DNA of 57,500 bases from Chrysomallon squamiferum (GCA_012295275.1 CM022668.1:6242529-6300028), one strand, 5' to 3'; shown: positions 18,003 to 30,704, counted from the stretch's first letter. The notes: generated by a model not told the origin, from the letters alone. Translations and numbers: made by a program.

Positions 18003-19073
18003 CTAATCAGTATCTGTGTCTGTACTGACATCTCTTTGTTTATATCTCTTTGATCGATGATTTTCGCATTTCTTTCCACTGTGTGACATTCTTAGTAAAT
18101 CATCTTCTCTTTTTCTTAAGCTGCTGAGTGCTATTTTGGGTGACATTTTAAATATGCATTCTTCTGGCTTTGTTGAGCTACATGATAATATGGGTGATAT
18201 TATAATAAATCTTTCTGATCTCTTTTTTGATCTTTTATGCAACTTTTTGGGAGACTTTCTAACATCTCGCACTTCTTTCTTTCTCAGTTTTCTCAGTGAT
18301 GTTTCAGGTGACATAATAATTCCTTTTTCTCTCATTAGTGATTTTCTATTTGATATTTCTTGTAATTTTTGAGCATCTAACTCTTTTCTTTTTCGTAATC
18401 GTTTACATGATATTTTAGGTGACATGTTAACTATTGTCTCTTCTTTCATTCTTACTCTTCTATGTGATATTTTTGGTGATGTGTAAATTATTCCTTCTTC
18501 TTTCCTTTGTGATCTTGTTAGTGACATGTTTTGTGATTTCATGACATCTTGTTTGTCTGGGTATTTCAATCTGTGGGAGCATTTCTCTGGTAATATTTTA
18601 ACATCTTGCTCTATTCTTTTTCGTGATCTTCTTTGTGACATGTTTTGTGATTTCATGACATCTTTTTCTTGGTATTTCAATCTGTGGGAGGACTTCTCTG
18701 GTAATATTTTAACATCTCTCTCTATTCTTTTTTGTGATTTTCTATGTGATGTGTTTTGTGATTTTTTGATAACTTGTTCTTCTTGGTGTTTCACTCTGTG
18801 GACTTTTTTGTGTGATCTTTCCGAAATTTGTCTTTGTCTTTTGTTCTGTTCTGAAGATGACTTTTTTGAAACACCCATCAAATTACTGCTATTCTTAACA
18901 GCATGAATTCTGGTGATGTTTTCTCGCTCTTTACGTTCTCCTATGTCCATCTCCAATAAATGTGTCTCTTCCAGATCCTTTTTAAACATCTGCACTTTGC
19001 TATATAATTTCTGAATATTTATAATCAAAGGATCATTGTCTGGGCACTGGTTCAAAACTTCATTTCCCATGAC
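18003..19073 (-). other. Gene E exon 14: basic tandem-repeat tail
   Basis: This terminal exon encodes residues 570-925. The first 50 residues (VMGNEVLNQCPDNDPLIINI...) duplicate exon 12 and have coiled-coil-like spacing. After a linker come about twelve 17-20-residue units such as VKILPEKSSHRLKYQEKD, VMKSQNMSQRRSRKRIEQD and IVNMSPKISCKRLRKRKELD. A rough consensus is hydrophobic pair, x, S-P-K/E, x, S, x, R, x, L, R-K-R-E. The domain is extremely Lys/Arg-rich with several S-P-K/E motifs that could be proline-directed phosphorylation sites, and ends in the acidic VSTDTDTD. Possible partners are acidic lipids, cytoskeleton or nucleic acid; nothing decides between them. Confidence 0.8.
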
Positions 19074-22000
19074 CTGAAAGAAATACATTTTTTATCAGTA
19101 GATTAAACATATTTTACAAATATTCTGATTAAGTATTAGGAAATTAAATATTATTCACATATATAATATAAAAGTATAAAAGTAATTCTCTACTACTACA
19201 TTTTATGAGAAGAATTCATGGAATAAAACATTTTTGTATTGCTAAACTGAAATACCTGCATTTAATATTACTTTCATTTATTTCTCTATGTTTCTGTCTA
19301 TAACACTTGGAATGTAATGAGATGCAAGTAAAAATGGTAATTTTTAATGTTACTTACTTCATTTGGTACTTTTGATAAATCCAGTGTAACTTCATTTATT
19401 TGAAAAATCTGAAAAATATACTGAATAATATTTTACCAAAGAACAATATAATTAGACATTATGTTCAGAGCTTGAACATTTTATTGATTATACATACCCA
19501 GTGTAAAATATAGATGCATCTAGAATGCTTTAAGTATTACAATATGGACAATAAACTAAGATAACAAAAATTATGTTTAAACAAGGAATAACAGACACAC
19601 TGCTGTCTCAGGGTCATTCTGGTTGTATGGTTCAACATCAGAAGACTACAGAAATATTAATAATAGAACTGATTACGTAATTGTTTAACATATGCTGTTT
19701 GACCACTATAGTTTTATTTAAGGAATGTCTTTTGTTTTGAAAATAATAATAACAATAACAAAACCAAAACAGTAATAACAACAATAATAATAGTGATAGT
19801 GATAATAAGAAGAAGAAGAAGAAGAAAAAAATAATATTAATAATAATAGAATATTAACAACAATAACATTATATGAAATCCTAATTCAGACATGATAAAA
19901 CTGGTTGCTCTCTATGTAGAAGTGATTCAAAAAATATTCTCAAAAATTTGTTCCACTGCATTTATTTTACACACATGACTGTCTTAAGATATCTAAACAT
20001 TTCCCACTCACCTCTTTATCAATTTTGCAGCTTTCAACAGGATCTTTGAACTCCTTTTTGAACAATGTATCAGGAATTTTAACATCATGATTATCACAGA
20101 TTTGTTCTGGCTCTGTATCATTCGGCAAAATGTTTTTCTCCTGTAGGTCCTTTTTAAACATTTGAACATCATCATATAATTTCTGAATACTTATAATCAA
20201 AGGATCGTCGCCTGGTAAACGGTTCAAAACTTCATTTACCATGGACTGAAAGAAATATACTTTTTATCAATGGTTTAAGAATATTTTTAAGACTATTTAA
20301 ATATTCTTATCTGTTAATATAAAAGTCAGTTATGATAAAAAATAATTTTCTTCTACTAAAATTGATGAGAAGAATTTATGTCTAGGTTTTTTTTGTTGAT
20401 TTTTGTTTTTTCAAGTGAAATAAAATCTATTAACATTTCAATATTGTTAAATTGAAATTTGGACAGAAAATGTTAGTTTCTTATAATTTTATTTCTTTCT
20501 GATAAACACACTAGAATACAAATAGATAAAAATAATTTGAAATGTTTCTTACTTCAAATGGTATTTGAGATGAATCCAAGATAAAATCTTTCTTAGGATA
20601 TACCTGAAAAATAAAACAAAATAACTTTACTGTATCTCAGCCAAGAATATTTTTAAGTGTATGCATGCATGTGTGTGTGTGTGTGTGTGTGTCTGTTCAT
20701 GTATGTGTGCTTACACAAAAATAAAATTTAATATCATAAATCAGAAAATTACATTTGATAAAATAGTCATAAACATATTAATAGTGTTTAACTGTTCCTA
20801 AACACAATAATAACTGGAACTGTGCAAAAACTATTATTTAAAAATAAAGTAATTTCCAAACTACTTTAATATTTAAATTAATAATGAGAAGAAAAAAGTG
20901 GGTACTAAATAATATTAAGAATACAAGAAAGAATGGGGTGAATTAGCTGAACTTAGTTATTCCTATTTCTGGCCAAGTTAAAAGTTTTATAACTTTAGCA
21001 ATCAAGAAAAGAAGAAGAAGAAAGAAAGAATTCAAGATAAATGATGGAAATACTTGAAGGGAAATAATTTCTGAATATTTAGTTGTTTTTTTTAGAAAAA
21101 ACACTGTGAAGTAGTTTTCTCTAAAGTGAAATTCGTAGAAAACTTTTATGTCTGAAAATTGTCTTACTTCCCAAGTTCCAAACTATTTAGATGGAAAAAG
21201 ATCAGGTGATGTTTTTTGCAAAACGTGATAAGAATAAAAACAGAAGCAAAGTTTTATCTATATTCACTGATGAATTATAACCTTAACCTTAACTAAAACC
21301 TAAAATTAGAGTATCTTAGTTTCATTATTTTAACATTTTATCAATTTTTAACAAGATCTGAAATGAATCTTTTCTGGATTTTTTAGAAAGTTAAATTCGT
21401 ACACACTCAACAATAATGGCATACATGGTAAAATATGGTTAATGAACTGAAGAATCATAACATCTTAGTAAGATAACAAAAATTATGTTAAACATAGTTA
21501 AATAATAGTTACTCACCCCTGTCTCAGAATTATACAGTTCATTTGACAAAGTCACATCTTCATTGTTAATGATATCCAAGTTCTTGCCAGGATCTTTGTA
21601 TTGATCATCTGATTTGCTATCGTGCTGATTCAGAAAAGGTACATTTTTCAGATCAATTATCCTCTCCTTTCTCCTTCTTCCTAGAGCTGAGGTATTTTTG
21701 TTATAAATATGCTGGAGAAACCTTTTTTGGGAGAGCCAGTTTACCCAATTTTCTTTCACCTGTTAGAGAACAAAATTAAAAAATTGCAGATATATTAATT
21801 CTAATTAAATCTGAAAAAAATCAGTCCATATAGTATAAAAAAGATAATAATTAATTTAGAAACTTACAGGAACTATATTAAGAAAGTATTTAAATTTCAA
21901 ATAGTTTTAGTATATAGTTTATGACAGCAATATGTAGAAAGTAAAATTAAGAATAAATGCATTTTTCTGTATTTGCCTCCATCTTGTGCTTAATTTTTCT

Positions 22001-22420
22001 ATATTTATAATACAAAATCACTGTTAATAAACTTCATAAAAATTCATTTACCAGTGTGAAAGAAATATTTGGTTTACTGCAGTTAATACATCAATGTACT
22101 ACAGTTCTACACTGATTTTTGTTGTATCATAGTTACAATTTTTTTTCTACTTCATTCCATAAAAACTTGTTAATTTTCTGAGATAGAATGAAATAAAATA
22201 TGCTACATCGAAGCGTCTATCTAAAATGTTAGTTTCTTATATTTTTTATTTGAGTAAGTCTGTACCAGTTGGAATACAAACAGGTGAAAAGTAAATACAC
22301 TAATTTTAAATGTTCCTTACTTCATCTGGCACTGATGACAAATCCAATGCAACATCAGATCTATCATTCTGCTGAAAAATGAAACAGGATCTTGATGAAG
22401 ATATTTTTAAGCATGTTCAT

Positions 22421-22476
<56 letters not shown>

Positions 22477-24013
22477 AATAAGAAATATATAAACTATAAG
22501 GCAACAAATCTAAAAAATAGTTTTAATAACATAGTCAAACATATTACTGGCAAAGCCTAATTGTTGATAATCTTAATTATATCTGTTCTGGAGCAAAACA
22601 TATTATAATTTGCAAACTACATTAATATTTAAATTCATAATCAGAAGAAAATATCTGTATTATATACTTGTAATAATAACAGAATGTTTGAGCTGATCTT
22701 AGTTATTCCTATATCTAGCTTAGTTACCATTTTTTTTTCTTCAACATGAAAATTTAATACAAATTAAACCAAAGAGATGAAAAAAAAAATTGAAGCAAGA
22801 AACAATCTATGACAATGGAAATGAGATGTTAATATTAAGATATTTATTTCTCAAAAATTAATTCATAAACATTTTAATCTCATAGAATAAAAGAAGTGTC
22901 TGATTTTTAAACTGCTCCAGCTGATTTATATTTGCATGGGACTAATAACTTTATTTTAAACACTAAGAAATAGAAATGTCATATTATTCAACCTTGATTT
23001 CACAGACCTTGCTTTTCCAAATCTGAAAAACTCACAACTTCCCACCATTTTCTACTGGAAACCTTACCTCAAGTTACTATTAAGTTATTCTCAGTACCAC
23101 TATAAAATCACAGCAACCCTCTCTGCCCATTTTCCATCAAAGTAAGAGAAAATTTTACAACTGCACCCATAACCATTCTAACCTAACAAACTTCACCCAA
23201 CCTAGCCTACATTCTTGTAATGTACATTTTTCTTTACAGTTTGCATACTTTTAAAATTATTTATTTTTATTATATGAATATATTAAATGGAAATATTTTC
23301 TAAAATGTTAATAACATTTTCTTTTTTTTAAACACTGTAAAGAAACCATGCCTTATGTAAAAATGTTATAAAAGTAAATACAGAAGCAACATTATTTATA
23401 ATCAGTGAAGAATTAAAACAAGATGGAAAGATAAAAATTGTTTAAACAGTTAATAGTAATTACTCACCCCTCTTTCAAGATCATTTCTGTCATATGCAGT
23501 TGGATGAGAAGTCTGTGGAAATATTGAAAACAAAAAATTAAAATAATTGTTTAATGTACTCTGTTTGATCACTATATTTATGTTAAGGAAATATCGTTCT
23601 TTTGTGTATGATATATTAACAACAACAACAACATTAATAATAGTAGTAGTAGTAGTAGTAGATGTAATAATAATATTAATAATTGTAGCAGTAGTAGTAG
23701 TCATAGTAGAAGTAGTAGTAGCAATAATAACAAAAAAAATTACCTTATATTAAATCCCTATTTAAACATTATAAAGTTGATTGGTTCTCAGTGTAAAAGG
23801 GATTTAACAAACAGCCTAAAACATTTCACTTCTGCATCTATTTTAAGCATATGAAATTTTAATAATGCCAAAATTTATGTTAAACAGCAAATAATAGTTA
23901 CTCACCTCTGCCTCAGACTCACTCTGTTCATTTAACAAAAGAGGAACTGCCTACAGAAACATCACAAATAAAACATATCAATGGTGTACTTGACTATATT
24001 TTTATTAAAGTAA

Positions 24014-24058
<45 letters not shown>

Positions 24059-24068
24059 GAAATAGCAC

Positions 24069-24113
<45 letters not shown>

Positions 24114-24165
24114 GTCACAATAATAATAATAATAATAGTAATAGTAATAGAAATAGCACTTAGTC

Positions 24166-24210
<45 letters not shown>

Positions 24211-27200
24211 GTAATACTTAGTCATAATAATAATAATAATAATAATAATAATAGCATTAACAACAATGAAACTGACTGGTCTCTAAGCAGAATGGATTCA
24301 AAAAATAGCCTCAAGTATCTAATCTCCTCCATTTACTTTATACACATGAACATCTCAATAAGGCCAAATTAAAAATTCTCACTCACTTCTTCATTGTTAA
24401 GTATTTCCCCCTTTTTCCCTGGATCTTTAGGCCGCTTATTCGATTGATTATCATTCTTACTCAAAAACTGTTCTAAGCCTCCTTCCAAATCAATAACTTT
24501 TTTCTTCTTCTTTCTTCTTAGAGCTGAGGTATTTCTATTATAGAAACGCTTGAAAAATCTGTTATCCCTCTTTTTCATCACCAGCTAGAGAACAAAATTA
24601 AGAAAAACTGCTATAAGTTAATTGTTATCAAATGTGATAGAAATCAGTCCATATAGTATAAAAAGAAAGGTTATTCTTTTCTTTGTTTTTTTTTTTCTTT
24701 TAAATTTCCAGACAATTACACATTCAGAAAGTATTTAAATTGCAAACATTGTCTGGTACCAAATCATTCTCTTTCATTTCTTATTCTTATTTTTCATTCA
24801 TGCTGGCTTAAAAAACTAAAAATGTTTTAGGGCAGTCTAGCATATTTAATAATTTCAAATAAACATGTTTTATGTAAAATTTGATCCACAAAATAACATA
24901 ATTTTTACGTTTTCATATTAATTTTGTAATAGGTGTATAATCTATCTATCTATCTATCTATCTATCTAAAGAAAGTTATTCTGTTCATGTTTCTATTTAT
25001 TTACCTTCCAGAATAAAATTATAATAACAACAACAATCAGAACAAAATGGCAAGCGACAATTATTATAAAAAGTATCTGCAATTCGTCTTTATCTTCTTC
25101 CTGAAAATGAAGGTTATGATGAGCTTTAGACTTATTTTAAGGATTTAAGATACATTCATGGTAAGTTATACATATGTAAAATTAAATAATTTCTTTCATT
25201 AAATGAAATGACTAAGCATTTCCATGTTGACACTTTACATCTTTGTCAGTTTATTTTTATACATTTTGTCATTTAGTTCATAATTATTAATTTCAAATTC
25301 CAATATCTTGTGCATATGAGCTTACTAACTCAAGGTAGAAAATGAAATGAATAAATTTTATTTTTTAACAAAATTAAAATAACAACTAGGACACCAAAAT
25401 TTCCATCTTTCATACATTTGCAATTCCTCCTCAAGGAATAAATATTAGGAAGATTAAATAATCACTGCAAATGCTTGATGAAAAAGAAAATTTATATGTG
25501 AAAAACATACACTGACACAAAAATCAAACTGAAAAGAACAATTTTGATACTAAATGGAGAAACACTTATTATTTTAAAGTTCTCCAGCTTTGTTACTTGT
25601 TTACTGTATGCTAATGAATTCCTTGAAAACTGAAACAACCAACTGTGTTACTTACAGGAAGCTCATAATCTTCACTATCCTCCTCATCATCCTCTCCTTC
25701 TGGTTCTTCATCTAAGCCTGGCAAACCTTCATCAGAGCCCAATAAACCCTTTGCATTACCCGCTGAAACAGAAAATATATTAATCATTATCTCATTTACT
25801 CTTCTTTTTATTATTATTATATAGAATTATATTTTATCAAAAAGATTATATCCCTTCACTAAAATTGATTCATTCCTTCTTTTAAAATACATTAAAGAAT
25901 TAATTATGTAATCAAATACTAATAAATTTATCTTAACACAGTTTCTTTAATTTTTCATTTAAAAACAAAGTTTCTTTACTAAAGACTTTGAGAATTCGCT
26001 GTGTTATAAACTGTGTCTTTAGCTAAGCCCACAGACAAAGCAAAAGTCTCAGATGGCTGCTTGTAAACTTAAAACAATGGACTAATAGGGATGAAAAACA
26101 TTCTGGAAAATGTAAAAGTCTGGGATTTTTCCAATATAAACATTAACCCTAAAATATTCAAAAAAATTAAACAGCTATATAATAATGTAACAAGAATACA
26201 CAGATATAAAAACAATGTAAACAAATATCATACAGTACATGTAAAGAAAAATGCAGGCAAAGCTGGGTGAAGTTTATTAGGTTGTGGGCAGTTGTAAAAT
26301 TTACTCTTATCTTGAGGGATAATCATAATAATAGTGTGAGTAAGAACAACTTAACTATATTTAAAGGTAAGGTTTCAAGTGGCAAGTTCATATTTATCTA
26401 GATTTGGTCTGATTTACGAAAATCTGTAAAACCAATATCCATCTAATTGAGGACCGAAGTAACTACAGAAGTACAGTACACCCACACTTTAAAGATTCAG
26501 TACAGGTCAAAGGGCATCTGTTGATGCTGAAGGTCTATTAAAACTGGAATTTGTAAAGTGATATTTTTATAAAAATTATAACACACTGAAATTTTGAGAT
26601 AAGATGTGAATCCGATAATGTATGGAAACAAACTCAATAGTTCATCACTGTGACTCCACAATGCTGGAGCTAGTACAACCTGTTGATCATCTAGTGAGTT
26701 ACTTTCCATGTGAATTCATCACTAAAAGAGGTTCTAAAGGAATTAGTCTAAAAATTATTTGTTTCTAAGTCTAAATTCCAGCAAGGTGACTTTCATTAAG
26801 CTGAGGATACACTGTACATGAAGAAGAAATCAAGAAATAAAACAGCTCACGTTCTTCAATGGGCACTTCATCTTGGTCAGCTTCCTGTTCAGGATTGTCC
26901 ATGACGTAAACAAGTGACAACACAGCATTTTCTACCATTTCTTCTTCAACAAGCAAGTATTTCTCTTTAGTGGATGGATTGGTTAAAGAAGATATGATTT
27001 TCTTGTGATCGGCATACATTTGTGTTAAACGGGGTTCAAAATCTTCACCTCTGATGTCAAAAACTATGCCACTGATTAGTGCAAATACAGGTTCCTCACC
27101 AGAGAGTGATGCTGACTGTGGTATCTTACCTAAATGAAAATAAAAAGGTAGACAGAAAAGTACCACAATTGTTAAGAAACAGTAATTTAACATGTATATA

Positions 27201-28066
27201 AAGATTCTAAAACTAAAAGATTGCTATATATAATTAGTAATAAAACCTATTGTATCAAAATTTAGATATTTCTATTTTTGAAATAAATAGTGTAAAGAAG
27301 TAGTCAATTTATTATAAAACCAGTCTTACCACAATTAGTGATCTCATTGGTATCACAAATATCATCATGGAAAATAATTGTCTGTGGCTTTGTTTGAACA
27401 GCTGTGCAAAATTCTAAAAATGCACAATTGCATTTTAACTCATGGTGCCTGATATCACTGAAAATTGAAACATTCAACATTAACATTATTAAAATATGGA
27501 TGTTTTGATAAATTACTACACAAAGCAACTTAAGAGCAGTTCTAAATTTTCATCTTACTTCTCAAAAAATAAATTTTAAAAATATATTTTAAAAAAGTGA
27601 TAGGAAATTAAAGAAAAGTGACAGATTTAGTCAAAAGACTGTAGCAATTACTGTTTGCATGGTTGCAAAAGGACTAAAACAAATAAGGATAATAAAACAA
27701 TTTAAAAAGGAAAACAAATTGATTTTTTTTTTGCAGTTAAAATAGGAACTATTATTTTACTCACTGTTGTATTATAAAGAAATTGAGAAATCTCAATAAG
27801 GACATTATAAAAAAGATTATTCATACACTTCAATAAGTTCCAAACAAATCTGATTAAAAAATGTAACTAAAAATATAGAAAACATACATAATTAAGACAC
27901 CAGAATGCTTTCCAATACATTTTGAGAGTTTTTCCAAATCTTTTTCTAAGAGGATATTACAGGTAACAACTTGGTTTTCCAGTATACATCCTTCAAAGCA
28001 AAACTGCGATGGGTTTCCTTCAGATGTAACAACAGAGATGCGTAATAACAGCAGTATTATCAACAT
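18003..28066 (-). CDS. Gene E: predicted type I membrane protein with Cys-rich ectodomain and basic repeat tail, family unknown
   Basis: Fourteen exons join in one 925-aa frame: 28066-27888, 27457-27330, 27129-26851, 25762-25656, 25100-25005, 24584-24387, 23950-23906, 23512-23468, 22371-22321, 21759-21517, 20603-20553, 20245-20012, 19408-19358 and 19073-18003. Every junction has AG and GT with matching phase; from exon 5 onward all are phase 0. Residues 1-15 form a signal peptide (MLIILLLLRISVVTS), about 16-102 a Cys-rich module, 103-195 a unique region and 196-239 an acidic stalk. Residues 240-262 are a membrane helix, 264-569 duplicated cytoplasmic exons and 570-925 a basic repeat domain. 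The predicted topology places the acidic part outside and the basic part inside. I know no protein with this layout, so receptor or adhesion function is only a guess. It lies between two lectin gene pairs and shares no sequence with them. Confidence 0.85.
19358..22371 (-). repeat. Gene E exons 9-13: repeated exon cassettes
   Basis: Exons 9 (22371-22321), 11 (20603-20553) and 13 (19408-19358) are each exactly 51 nt, phase 0, and encode related 17-mers: QNDRSDVALDLSSVPDE, VYPKKDFILDSSQIPFE and IFQINEVTLDLSKVPNE. Exon 12 is a paralogue of the start of exon 14 (NEVLNRLPGDDPLIISI against NEVLNQCPDNDPLIINI). Exon 10 is a paralogue of exon 6 (NTSALGRRRKERIIDL against NTSALRRKKKKKVIDL). Splice donors and nearby intron sequence also resemble each other. 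Internal segmental duplication built this part of the gene. Confidence 0.85.
24005..24255. repeat. (TAA)n arrays inside a local duplication, intron 6 of gene E
   Basis: Four AAT runs are separated by repeats of gaaatagcactta(g) and agtcat motifs. They lie between exons 6 and 7. Confidence 0.9.
25005..25100 (-). other. Gene E exon 5: transmembrane segment
   Basis: The 96-nt exon encodes EEDKDELQ followed by a run of about 23 hydrophobic residues (ILFIIIVACHFVLIVVVIII...) ending LFWK. The charged flanks (acidic before, basic after, in exon 6 LVMKKRDNRFFKRF) follow the positive-inside rule for a type I protein. Both ends are phase 0, so skipping this exon would leave the frame open and give a soluble form. 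Confidence 0.85.
26851..28066 (-). other. Gene E exons 1-3: Cys-rich ectodomain
   Basis: After the signal peptide, FCFEGCILENQVVTC has the spacing C-x3-C-x7-C and LEKLSKCIGKHSG follows. Exon 2 then gives ELKCNCAFLEFC and two more Cys before NCGK. The pattern resembles an LRR N-cap (C..C.....V.C) running almost directly into an LRR C-cap (L.C.C.L..F.), with at most one repeat between. Exon 3 (GKIPQSASLSGEEPVFALIS...) has no Cys and no recognised fold. The LRR reading is tentative. Confidence 0.55.
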
Positions 28067-28168
28067 AATGTTCCTGCTGCAAAATGAAAAAAAAAAAAAA
28101 AAAGAACATTAATATTCTTTATTAATTAAAAAGTAAAAGAAAAGCATGTAAAATAAAACTATACTAAA

Positions 28169-28204
<36 letters not shown>

Positions 28205-28739
28205 CTCAGTTTTGTTTCTTTTTATTTTTTTAAATAAATGTTATTAGAGGTACCACACCATTTATCCAGATTCAAGAAAATCGGTATGGGTATTAATTTG
28301 TATCAACTAAATAAAATTTTTTTTTTTTTTCCCCCTTGCCATTGTTTATTTAATAGTTTTAAGTATACATTAATCTTGGTATAAAAACTTGAAATCATGG
28401 GAACCTCCTGTACCCAGTACAAAATGCCTGTGCATCGCGTTCCTAATTATTCGATAAATATGGCATGAATCAGACGAATGGGTTCAGGATCAGACTAGAA
28501 ACTATTATTTTTGCACTAGGATACTGAGTAAAAAGTTGGTTGACAAGGCCTTGATCTGTACCGCAAACTTGTTATTTGTAGCAGCTTAAGTCAATCATTT
28601 CTGGAAGAGGTTAGAAGCAATCTTTATGTGTTCTGGCGTGACCTAACATTAACTTAATCATTAACAGTTGTGAGAATAATTTTTCAAGCCTGTTATTTTT
28701 ATTATTATTATTACCTTTTATCCTTGCCTGTTCTATATA

Positions 28740-28900
28740 TTATTTAAAATATGTGTTGTTAAGTGAAATTAATTAAAAGATGTACGAAGCAGACGATCTG
28801 GTCATAGATAATGGTAACTATAAAACGTCACCACAATAATGCGGAAGTTACTCTATATGGTTACATCCGGGATATTTTAGCGTCTTGCTGTATTATGTCT
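28740..28900 (-). promoter_or_regulatory. Possible promoter of gene E
   Basis: About 0.75 kb upstream of the gene E start is a short CpG-containing stretch with two ETS-type cores (gcggaagtt at 28839-28847 and catccggga near 28864-28872) in otherwise AT-rich DNA. Use would require a 5' untranslated intron or long leader. Evidence is motif content only. Confidence 0.2.
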
Positions 28901-29053
28901 ATAAATAATCGCTGATCAGCAATATTAAAAATGAACCTATTTCCAATAAAAATATTTTGTAAGAATATCTGAGTAATTTTTATTTATTTATTTATTTGTA
29001 ATACAGAGAAATGAGTATGATTTGGAATTCGCGGCTTTTATTACTTTTAAATA

Positions 29054-29347
29054 CAGTCAAACAGTTATAAAACTCCACGGGATGTAGCCATAACAAATAA
29101 AAAATAAAAAAACACAACATACAAACATACAGATTGTCTCATATTAATGACGTGAACACTAAGATCTATCAAACAATTTGTCAAGCATAAGTGTTACGGG
29201 CTATATAAATGGTTCAACGATATATATTTATTTCTTCTTAAATTCGTTGGTAAAACACTATTTCTGAAACCTCGTTATACCACCAAATTCGTTATAACAG
29301 CAAAATCTGTTGAACAACAGTATTGGCGTTATAAAGAGGTTTGGCTG
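29054..29347. mobile_element. pogo/Tigger-like MITE, about 294 bp
   Basis: Left end CAGTCAAACAGTTATAAA and right end (inverted) CAGCCAAACCTCTTTATAAC form imperfect terminal inverted repeats. They are flanked by TA on both sides (29052-29053 and 29348-29349). The inner part repeats the same ends again as cctcgttatacc and ttcgttataac. The CAG..AAAC..TATAA ends and TA target site are typical of the pogo branch of Tc1/mariner elements. No transposase is inside. Confidence 0.65.
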
Positions 29348-29463
29348 TAGGCGAAAAGTTAGTCTGATAAGATGTCAAGTTCGAAGTGTTAGGAGGTAAT
29401 AGGCATCAAATAGTCTAAAAAGTGAAAAAGGTAACTTGTCCACGCCTTTCAATTTTTTTCTGC

Positions 29464-29500
<37 letters not shown>

Positions 29501-29504
29501 AAAG

Positions 29505-29830
29505 AATAGTTAAAGATTAATAAGTCATTAATCTCGACTTCAGCTGCTCGGACTGATTAAGAAATTAAAAAAATAAAATAATTAGTTAATAATTAATAAA
29601 TTATATTAATCTCGAAACCTCTGCTCGGACTGAGTAAAAAAAAAAAAAAATAAATAAATAAATTTAAATAAATAAATAATGTTAAGTTAAAGATTAAATA
29701 AATCATATTAATCGCGAGTCTGGTTGTTCGTACTGAATAATAAATAAAAAAAAAAAAGAAAAAAAAAGACATTGTTTAGAGATTAATATGTCATACTAAT
29801 CTCGAGTTCGGCTGCTCTGATTCATTGAAA
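29505..29830. repeat. Four diverged tandem units of about 80-100 bp
   Basis: Each unit has agattaataagtcat-like sequence, then attaatctcgag..cggctgctcggactga, then an A-rich tail. Units begin near 29512, 29585, 29690 and 29778. The A-rich ends suggest a short retroposon-like unit that amplified in tandem; no tRNA-type promoter box was found. Confidence 0.6.
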
Positions 29831-29995
29831 TGAAATGCTGCAAACAGTCGTCTGCAATTACAAAAAGTTCAGAATCTGGATTCTCACTATCATCCCGCTG
29901 TTATTAATAATAACTCTGTCTTGTTTATAATTCCTGTGTTTTACACCTATAATCTGAGTAATTCTATCTGGCAGTCTAGCAGAAATTTCATTATT

Positions 29996-30026
<31 letters not shown>

Positions 30027-30027
30027 T

Positions 30028-30061
<34 letters not shown>

Positions 30062-30704
30062 AATTACCTAACGTATTTCTAATTTCAGGGATACCGGTTA
30101 ATTCTAGAAGTCAAGTGGCAAATTCTGCATGAAAAACCTGGGACAATTTGTCAGTGTGGTATCAAAATGGTTCACTCCAACCTGCCTAACACTGACAGTA
30201 TCAGAGATATAGCAACATAGTACTTGCTGATAGGTATGTATGTTACAGGAAATATGTGTAATTTATAAAATTTTGTTTTTGAACTGAATCTTATGTATCT
30301 GCTCAATCTACTTGTATTTCAGAACTGTTATGTTTCTATTAGAAAAAAACTTATGTGTTGTTACATGTCTGCTTCCAGACATTTTGCCAAATTTTAGTAA
30401 TTAGGCTAAATGCCAAAACATTTCAGGCATTAGGCATTAGTTTTATTAAATGCTCACACAAACACACACACACACACATGCAATAAAATATTAAAACCTT
30501 ATAAAATAATGTACAAATATTTACACATTCAGATCATGGATATATAAATAATTATAATAATAATCATAATAATAATAATAATAATACACAATTGATTTGC
30601 CAATAAGATTCGATCCTATACAATGCAGTATAACTATGGCAAAACAAATTACTGAATATATTAAATAGAACATTTTAATCTTTTATTAAATATATATGTA
30701 AATA

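Noticed and set aside
18136-18906. Plus-strand open frames with Cys/Phe/Asp-rich repeats
   Set aside because: They are the antisense of the gene E repeat tail, which is supported by splicing phase and composition.
26497-26709. 70-aa minus-strand open frame in intron 3 of gene E
   Set aside because: Lies between exons 3 and 4, has no matching splice borders in the gene E frame and no recognised motif.
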